Positions 58,203-64,000 of a stretch of 64,000 nt of DNA are shown piece by piece. A model generated the notes under the pieces. That model was given only the letters and a program-made list of their open reading frames with translations. It was not told the origin of the DNA and did no database searches. Numbering within the stretch: the stretch's first letter is position 1; each line of letters starts with the position of its first letter. The DNA is from Erwinia_E haradaeae_H (GTDB lineage Bacteria > Pseudomonadota > Gammaproteobacteria > Enterobacterales > Enterobacteriaceae), in NCBI RefSeq assembly GCF_900698885.1, contig NZ_LR217705.1, forward strand, positions 372,001 to 436,000, written 5' to 3'. The position numbers and the translations under genes are program-made.

Positions 58203-58823
58203 ATGGCAAGATATTTGGGTCCGACACTAAAGATTAGTCGTCGTGAGGGCACAGACCTATTTCTTAAGTCTGGTGTGCGTGCAATTGATACAAAATGTAA
58301 TTTAGAGAAAGCCCCGGGTCAGCATGGGGCCCATAAAACACGTCTATCGGACTACGGAATTCAATTACGCGAAAAACAAAAAGTTCGTCGTATGTATGGA
58401 ATATTAGAACGTCAATTTCGCAATTATTATAAAGAAGCCGCTCGATTGCGAGGTAACACTGGAGATAATTTGTTATCGCTTTTAGAAGGTCGCTTAGATA
58501 ATGTAGTGTATCGCATGGGTTTTGGTGCTACACGATCTGAAGCGCGACAATTAGTTAGCCATAAAGCAATTATGGTAAATCACCGAGTAGTAAATATTTC
58601 TTCTTATCAGGTATCATTAAATGATGTTATTGGTATTCGAGATAAAGCAAAAAAACAATCTCGCATCAAAGCTGCGCTAGAGCTATCAAATCAGCGTGAA
58701 AAACCAACGTGGTTAGCGGTTGATATTACAAAAATGGAAGGGGTATTTAAACATATTCCGGAACGTACTGATCTTACTGCAGACATCAACGAACACCTTA
58801 TTGTAGAACTTTACTCTAAGTAA
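58203..58823 (+). CDS. rpsD: 30S ribosomal protein S4
   Basis: Assembly-initiating protein; in E. coli also repressor of the alpha operon. I start at ATG 58203 (MARYLGPTLKISRREG), 7 nt after GGAG; the product is 206 residues, as in E. coli. Only Cys31 of the zinc-type pattern is seen, so this is the zinc-free form. Conserved GATRSEARQLVSHKAIMVN, an S4 RNA-binding domain. Confidence 0.98.
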   Translation: MARYLGPTLKISRREGTDLFLKSGVRAIDTKCNLEKAPGQHGAHKTRLSDYGIQLREKQKVRRMYGILERQFRNYYKEAARLRGNTGDNLLSLLEGRLDNVVYRMGFGATRSEARQLVSHKAIMVNHRVVNISSYQVSLNDVIGIRDKAKKQSRIKAALELSNQREKPTWLAVDITKMEGVFKHIPERTDLTADINEHLIVELYSK

Positions 58824-58846
58824 GGTAGTATTTAAGAGAGGACATA

Positions 58847-59848
58847 ATGCAGGGTTCTGTAACTAAATTTTTAAAACCGCGACTAGTAGATATTGAGCAA
58901 GTTAGCTTAACACGCGCTAAAGTTACCCTCGAACCATTAGAGCGTGGCTTTGGTCATACATTAGGTAATGCACTTCGCCGTATTTTATTATCATCAATGC
59001 CTGGTTGCGCGGTTACAGAGGTTGAAATTGACGGTGTATTGCATGAATATAGTACAAAAGAAGGCGTCAAAGAAGATATTCTTGAGGTTCTTTTAAATTT
59101 AAAAGAATTAGCAATTATACTATATGGAAAAGATGAGGTTATTCTTACGTTGTGTAAATCTGGTATTGGTCCGGTCACGGCTGACGATATTACTCATCAC
59201 GAAGATTTTAAAATTGTGCACTTGACACATTTAATTTGTAACTTAACTCATGAGAACGCTAGTATTAATATGCGCATGAAAGTACAGCGTGGTCGTGGTT
59301 ATGTTCCTGCTTCTTCTCGTATAAATGTTGAAGAAAATGGGCGCACATTTGGTAAACTATTAGTTGATGCTTGTTATAGTCCAGTGGATCGTATAGCCTA
59401 TAATGTTGAATCAGCACGTGTAGAGCAGAGAACGGATTTGGATAAATTAGTAATAGATATTGAAACAAATGGAACTATTGATCCAGAAGAGGCGATTCGA
59501 CGAGCAGCTACTATTTTGTCAGAACAACTAGAAGCCTTCATTGATTTGCGTGACGTACGTCATCCTGAAATCCAAGAAGAAAAACCAGAATTTGATCCAA
59601 TCTTATTAAGGCCAGTGGATGATTTAGAGTTAACAGTTCGCTCAGCTAATTGCTTAAAGGCGGAAGCTATTCATTATATTGGTGATCTAGTGCAGCGTAC
59701 AGAGGTAGAGCTTTTGAAGACTCCTAATCTTGGTAAGAAGTCTTTGACGGAAATTAAAGATGTGTTAGCAACCCGTAATTTATCCCTAGGTATGCGATTA
59801 GAAAATTGGCCCCCAGAATTAATAATAAATAACCTAATTAAAAATTAA
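58847..59848 (+). CDS. rpoA: RNA polymerase alpha subunit
   Basis: Assembles the polymerase core and contacts promoters and activators. The N-terminal domain (about 1-235) has EPLERGFGHTLGNALRRILL. The C-terminal domain (about 249-329) keeps the UP-element and activator surface DDLELTVRSANCLKAEAIHY with Arg265, and NLGKKSLTEIKDVL. At 333 residues it is slightly longer than E. coli (329), with the tail changed to ELIINNLIKN. An intact alpha-CTD suggests UP-element or activator contacts still matter. Confidence 0.99.
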   Translation: MQGSVTKFLKPRLVDIEQVSLTRAKVTLEPLERGFGHTLGNALRRILLSSMPGCAVTEVEIDGVLHEYSTKEGVKEDILEVLLNLKELAIILYGKDEVILTLCKSGIGPVTADDITHHEDFKIVHLTHLICNLTHENASINMRMKVQRGRGYVPASSRINVEENGRTFGKLLVDACYSPVDRIAYNVESARVEQRTDLDKLVIDIETNGTIDPEEAIRRAATILSEQLEAFIDLRDVRHPEIQEEKPEFDPILLRPVDDLELTVRSANCLKAEAIHYIGDLVQRTEVELLKTPNLGKKSLTEIKDVLATRNLSLGMRLENWPPELIINNLIKN

Positions 59849-59871
59849 GCTCTTATTGAGAAGGAGAAGTT

Positions 59872-60243
59872 ATGCGACACCGTAAGAGTGGTCGTCAACT
59901 GAATCGTGACAGAAGCCATCGTAAGGCTATGTTTCGAAATATTGCTATCTCTTTGATACAGTATGAGTTTATTAAAACAACTGTTCCAAAAGCAAAAGAG
60001 CTTCGCCGTATGCTCGAACCTTTGATTACTCTCTCTAAGAGAGATAGCGTTTTTAATCGTCGTTTAGCATTTTCTCGTATTCGAAATCATGAGATAGTTG
60101 CAAAATTATTCACTAAAATTGGTCCACGTTTTATAAATAGATCAGGTGGGTATATAAGAATTTTAAAGTGTGGTTTTCGATTAAGTGACAATGCCTCAAT
60201 GGCATATATTGAGCTTCTGGATCGTCCTAAAAGAGCAGACTGA
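59872..60243 (+). CDS. rplQ: 50S ribosomal protein L17
   Basis: Tunnel-exit protein; 123 residues (E. coli 127). It starts MRHRKSGRQLNRDRSHRKAM and keeps the region TTVPKAKELRRMLEPLITL. A good GGAG site precedes the ATG. It ends the alpha order and the 18.4 kb translation block. Confidence 0.99.
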   Translation: MRHRKSGRQLNRDRSHRKAMFRNIAISLIQYEFIKTTVPKAKELRRMLEPLITLSKRDSVFNRRLAFSRIRNHEIVAKLFTKIGPRFINRSGGYIRILKCGFRLSDNASMAYIELLDRPKRAD

Positions 60244-60364
60244 ATTATTTTTTATATTATGGATAATATTTTTAAGATAATAGTTTTTGATACAAAATTA
60301 TTCTAATTTTACCAAAAGTATAACATAAACTATTAATGTAAATGTAAATAATTGAGCATTTATA

Positions 60365-60706
60365 ATGAAGCATGGTCAGCTAAAAAATACTAGAATCAAA
60401 GTTTTGCGTGACGAATCTGGTTACTTAATATCTGTAAAAGATTGGAATAAAGATCTTGCAGAAGAGTTAGCACAAGAGGAAAGAATTGAGCTTAGTTCTA
60501 CCCATTGGGAAATTATTGATTTTGTGCGAAGATTTTATTTAGAATTTAATATATCTCCAACAGTACGTATGTTAGTTCAGGCTTTATCTAAACAGTATGG
60601 GCAAGAATACGGAAATAGTCGTTATCTTTTTCGGCTATTTCCGAAAGGTCCAGCAAAACAAGCAACCAAAATTGCTGGACTTCCTAAACCTGTAAGGTGT
60701 ATATAA
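60365..60706 (+). CDS. tusE: sulfurtransferase TusE (DsrC family)
   Basis: Accepts sulfur from TusBCD and hands it to MnmA for 2-thiouridine in tRNA. At 113 residues (E. coli 109) it keeps THWEIIDFVRRFYLEFNISP, NSRYLFRLFPKGPAKQA and the essential penultimate cysteine (Cys112) in KPVRCI. The first twelve or so residues are diverged. E. coli tusE lies far from rplQ, so its position here reflects rearrangement. With tusDCB in the same window, four of the five Tus proteins are accounted for (TusA is not seen). Confidence 0.96.
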   Translation: MKHGQLKNTRIKVLRDESGYLISVKDWNKDLAEELAQEERIELSSTHWEIIDFVRRFYLEFNISPTVRMLVQALSKQYGQEYGNSRYLFRLFPKGPAKQATKIAGLPKPVRCI

Positions 60707-61788
60707 TGATTAATCAAATTTCTAATAATTGAAAGTTTTTTGTGTTCTAATAGAGCATAAAGAACATTAGACAATTTTATATTTTTAGTTAGCGTATAAA
60801 GCTAACAATATTTTTATCTGAATAAATAGAAAATTTTACAATACATATTAGAATTGATAGTAATCAAATCTTATTCTGATGATAAATCATGACTAATAAA
60901 ATTAAATATTGTATTTATAGATATAAAATTTTTTCTAAAGATTTTGATTTTTTTATTTTTAGGTATTAGTGAAGATACTAGATCGATTAGATGTTCAATT
61001 TTTTCTAATTATTCTAACAGAGATAAAGTAATCTAAAGCATACAACATAAAACAAGTTAAGGTTTATTAATATAGTGGTTAAGTATATTAATTTCGACTC
61101 ATTTTGAGAATAATATCTACCAGATCGTGTAAACCATTTAATAGCTGTATCTGAAAGAATTACTAGGTATCACTTAATTTTAATATTCCGACATAGATTA
61201 ATAATTTGAATAATAATTTAGTGAGCCATTAAATTATTCTTATTTTTTAAAAAATTATCAGATAGGCATAAAATTGATAAATTTTATGTAGTGTTAATTT
61301 ATATAGTCTTATTGGACTCAGTAATTCATTTGTTTATAGGTGTGCATAAAAGTCCACTCTCAATATAACTAGTATCTTGATAAATTTCATTCTATTGTGT
61401 TTTTATGAATAGACTGAAAGCTATCATGGTTTTAGTTCTTTATGTTTTAAATAAATATCAAATTTTACAGGATTTTTAGATTCTTTTCAAAATAATAAAA
61501 ATGAATAGAATTATAAATTCTAGGGATTTGCCAGATATATCAATTAAAATTTAGATAATGATTCACTTAGATTTTAAAATTTTTTTATATTTTAATAACA
61601 GTGTTGTTTATTATACTCTATCCTTAAATTTTATAAAGGTAGATTGTTGATGGGTGATATTTTAAGTAGTTCTTATCGCTGATGGGTTATGGCTATATTT
61701 TTCTATTTTGTTGAAAAGCACTTAGTTGGCTCACAGTTACTTTGTTTATTGAGATGCAATTAAGCTGAATCTAGCGTGGAGTTTCTAA
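60707..61788. other. non-coding gap, tusE to hldE
   Basis: About 1.1 kb without a recognisable gene or RNA. No strong inverted repeat was noticed. It is AT-rich like the other gaps. Confidence 0.65.
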
Positions 61789-63225
61789 ATGAAAAATACT
61801 TTGCTTGACTTTAATGATTCAAGCATATTAGTCGTTGGGGATGTAATGTTAGATCGTTATTGGTATGGTTCAACTTATCGAATTTCTCCTGAAGCACCGG
61901 TTCCAGTAGTCAAAGTCAGTAATGTGAAAGAGTTTCCAGGTGGTGCCGCGAATGTTGCTATGAATATAGCAACTCTTGGTGCTAAATCTTATCTGATTGG
62001 TTTAATTGGAGAAGATGATGCAGCTCAAGTTCTTATGGAATCTTTAGCAAATAGAAATGTATATTGCAATCTAATCTCTCATTCCAATTGTTCTACAATG
62101 ATTAAATTACGCATACTCTCACGTAATCAGCAATTAATTCGTATAGACTTTGAAGAAGAATTTAAAGAAATTGATCATTCTCTTATTGATGATCGCATTA
62201 AGGTTTGTTTACCACAGGTAAATGTATTAGTTTTATCTGACTACTCTAAAGGGGCGCTGACTAATGTCAAAAGCATTATTAATCTAGCACGTCAATTAAA
62301 TATTCTGATTTTAGTAGATCCTAAAGGTAAAGATTTTTCCCGTTATTACGGCGCTACTCTTCTCACTCCTACTTTGCATGAATTTGAACAAGTGGTTGGA
62401 AAATGCTCAAATGAAGGCGATATTATTAAGCGAGGTATGACATTATTAAAACAGTATTCTATCTCCGCGTTATTAATTACTCGTTCAGAACATGGCATGA
62501 CTTTATTACAACCTGAAAAATCACCTTGTTATATGCCCACTAAAGCGCAGGAAGTTTTTGATGTAACTGGTGCTGGAGATACAGTTATTGCTGTTATAGC
62601 AAGTGCTTTATCGGTTGGTAGAACTCTTGAAGAGAGTTGTTTTCTTGCTAATGAGGCAGCAGGCGTAGTAGTCGGTAAAATTGGTACATCAACGGTTTCT
62701 CCAGAAGAGCTTAATAGAGCAATGGTAAACAGATCCGAAAGGAGTTGTAGAATAGTAAATGAAGCGCAGTTGATTACTGCAGTGAATCAAGCTAGGCAAT
62801 GTGGTGAAAAAATAGTAATGACTAATGGTGTTTTTGATATTTTACATGCCGGACATATTTCTTATCTTGTTAGTGCCAAAAAGCTAGGTAATCGACTCAT
62901 TGTTGCAGTTAATAGTGATGCATCAACTAGTCGTCTTAAAGGAATATCTCGACCAGTGAATACATTAGTGAATCGAATGAGTGTCTTAAGCGCCCTTGAA
63001 ATGGTAGATTGGGTGGTTAGTTTTGAAGAGGATACTCCTCGGAGAATTATTAAAAGAATATTACCTGATTTTTTAGTTAAAGGCGGGGATTACCAACACA
63101 AACTGAAGGACATTGCGGGTAGTCAAGAGGTTCTGGCTAATGGCGGAGATGTGCGAATTTTAAATTTAAAAGATGGCATTACTACAAGTAATATTATTAA
63201 AAAAATTATTTCACAATCTATATAG
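61789..63225 (+). CDS. hldE: bifunctional heptose 7-phosphate kinase / heptose 1-phosphate adenylyltransferase
   Basis: Carries out two steps to ADP-heptose, the donor for the LPS inner core. The N-terminal ribokinase-like domain (about 1-318) has GDVMLDRYWYGSTYRISPEA, FPGGAANVAMNIATLGA and the catalytic motif DVTGAGDTVIA. The C-terminal nucleotidyltransferase domain (about 345-478) has MTNGVFDILHAGHISYL and NSDASTSRLKG. The 478 residues match E. coli HldE (477). glnE, upstream of it in E. coli, is not present. Retention shows the symbiont still builds a heptose-containing LPS core, as the NodB-like deacetylase also suggests. Confidence 0.98.
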   Translation: MKNTLLDFNDSSILVVGDVMLDRYWYGSTYRISPEAPVPVVKVSNVKEFPGGAANVAMNIATLGAKSYLIGLIGEDDAAQVLMESLANRNVYCNLISHSNCSTMIKLRILSRNQQLIRIDFEEEFKEIDHSLIDDRIKVCLPQVNVLVLSDYSKGALTNVKSIINLARQLNILILVDPKGKDFSRYYGATLLTPTLHEFEQVVGKCSNEGDIIKRGMTLLKQYSISALLITRSEHGMTLLQPEKSPCYMPTKAQEVFDVTGAGDTVIAVIASALSVGRTLEESCFLANEAAGVVVGKIGTSTVSPEELNRAMVNRSERSCRIVNEAQLITAVNQARQCGEKIVMTNGVFDILHAGHISYLVSAKKLGNRLIVAVNSDASTSRLKGISRPVNTLVNRMSVLSALEMVDWVVSFEEDTPRRIIKRILPDFLVKGGDYQHKLKDIAGSQEVLANGGDVRILNLKDGITTSNIIKKIISQSI

Positions 63226-64000
63226 ATAGATGTAGTGTTATTTTAAAAAAATCTTATTAACTAGAACTTTTCTATAGTTCCAACATATTATGCAGAGTTT
63301 TGGAGTTTAGAGTATAGAGATTATATTCGAATAAGTGAGTGTATTTTTCTTAATCTATACAAATCAGTTTTGTAGTTACTTAACATGTTTGTGCTTATTA
63401 GTTATATAAGTTTAACCATGAAAAAGTTTATTAATAAATTGTCAGCATGTTTGTTTAATATTTAAAATATTAAAATTTTTATTGCTATGATATATAGAAA
63501 TGTTTTTTATTTATAGATAGTATCTTGAAACTATCAAATACACTGTCCTGGTTTAATTTAAATATTTTTGGCTACATAGAAAATATGTGTACGTTTTTAT
63601 AATTTATTTTATTATCTATAATATATTAGTTGAGTTATCGCCTAAATGCACCATAGGGTATTAAATATTTGTATAGGGGAATTAATACGATAAAAGTAAG
63701 TTCGTTTTCTTGAAGATAAAAAATTTGTACTGTATATTATAGATGTGTATGCATATTAAATATTTAAATATTATATTAAGAATTTAAAATGCTAATGTAT
63801 TATCATACATGTCATGCAAAAATTTACACTAGGTATTGGGATAGCACTTCTTATTTTAGAAGAGACTTTATTGAGAACATTGGTTAAATTCATTATTTAA
63901 TGAAGTTAGGGTATCTATAAATTACAATGTAGATTAAACAGATCATATTTATAGAAAAATAAAAACAAAATTGCATCTAATATAGATATATTATAAAGTA
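63226..64000. other. non-coding tail of the window after hldE
   Basis: About 775 bp of AT-rich sequence with no supportable gene up to the window end. A gene starting beyond the window cannot be judged. Confidence 0.6.

Overview
The window looks like part of the chromosome of a reduced-genome gammaproteobacterial endosymbiont of the Enterobacterales (insect-associated type). Almost every protein aligns end to end, at nearly the same length, with its Escherichia coli counterpart recalled from memory. Gene order is enterobacterial in blocks (mrdA-rodA, ispA-dxs, cvpA-purF-ubiX, pcnB-folK, glmU-glmS, tusDCB-rpsL-rpsG-fusA-tuf, S10-spc-alpha). The blocks are separated by long, very AT-rich stretches with no gene. 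I count 56 intact protein genes and one clear pseudogene; intact genes cover about 64% of the window. I see no tRNA, rRNA, insertion sequence, phage gene, toxin, defence system or CRISPR array. I cannot name the species; a Sodalis-allied or similar symbiont is a reasonable guess.

Layout. Positions 1-31166 hold scattered housekeeping genes in a decaying landscape: mrdA (PBP2) with a wrecked rodA behind it, ychF, hemH, pgi, a NodB-like polysaccharide deacetylase, ispA-dxs, ubiK, cvpA-purF, ubiX, dsbA and pcnB-folK, then a 6.4 kb gene desert. Positions 31167-41672 carry glmU-glmS, fumC, a 2-Cys peroxiredoxin, ribF and tusDCB. Positions 41808-60243 are a dense run of translation genes: the str operon joined directly to the S10, spc and alpha operons, ending with rpoA-rplQ. 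After that come tusE, a 1.1 kb gap, hldE and a final gap.

How the genes work together. The retained set supports an envelope with LPS (hldE heptose supply, deacetylase, glmU/glmS for UDP-GlcNAc), peptidoglycan synthesis by PBP2, isoprenoid and ubiquinone supply (dxs, ispA, ubiX, ubiK), heme (hemH), FAD (ribF), folate (folK), purines (purF), glycolysis and TCA steps (pgi, fumC), disulfide formation (dsbA), peroxide defence, and the TusBCD-TusE sulfur relay for wobble-uridine thiolation.

The most interesting points are: (i) pcnB keeps the rare AUU start codon and its Shine-Dalgarno sequence described for E. coli; (ii) rodA is a pseudogene in which a perfect 10-bp tandem duplication is still visible as a frameshifting lesion, leaving PBP2 without its usual SEDS partner at this locus; (iii) the non-coding DNA is littered with perfect two-copy tandem duplications (9-37 bp), suggesting the same mutational process acts across the window; (iv) several perfect AT-rich palindromes stand in otherwise empty DNA. 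I found no convincing undescribed multi-gene system.
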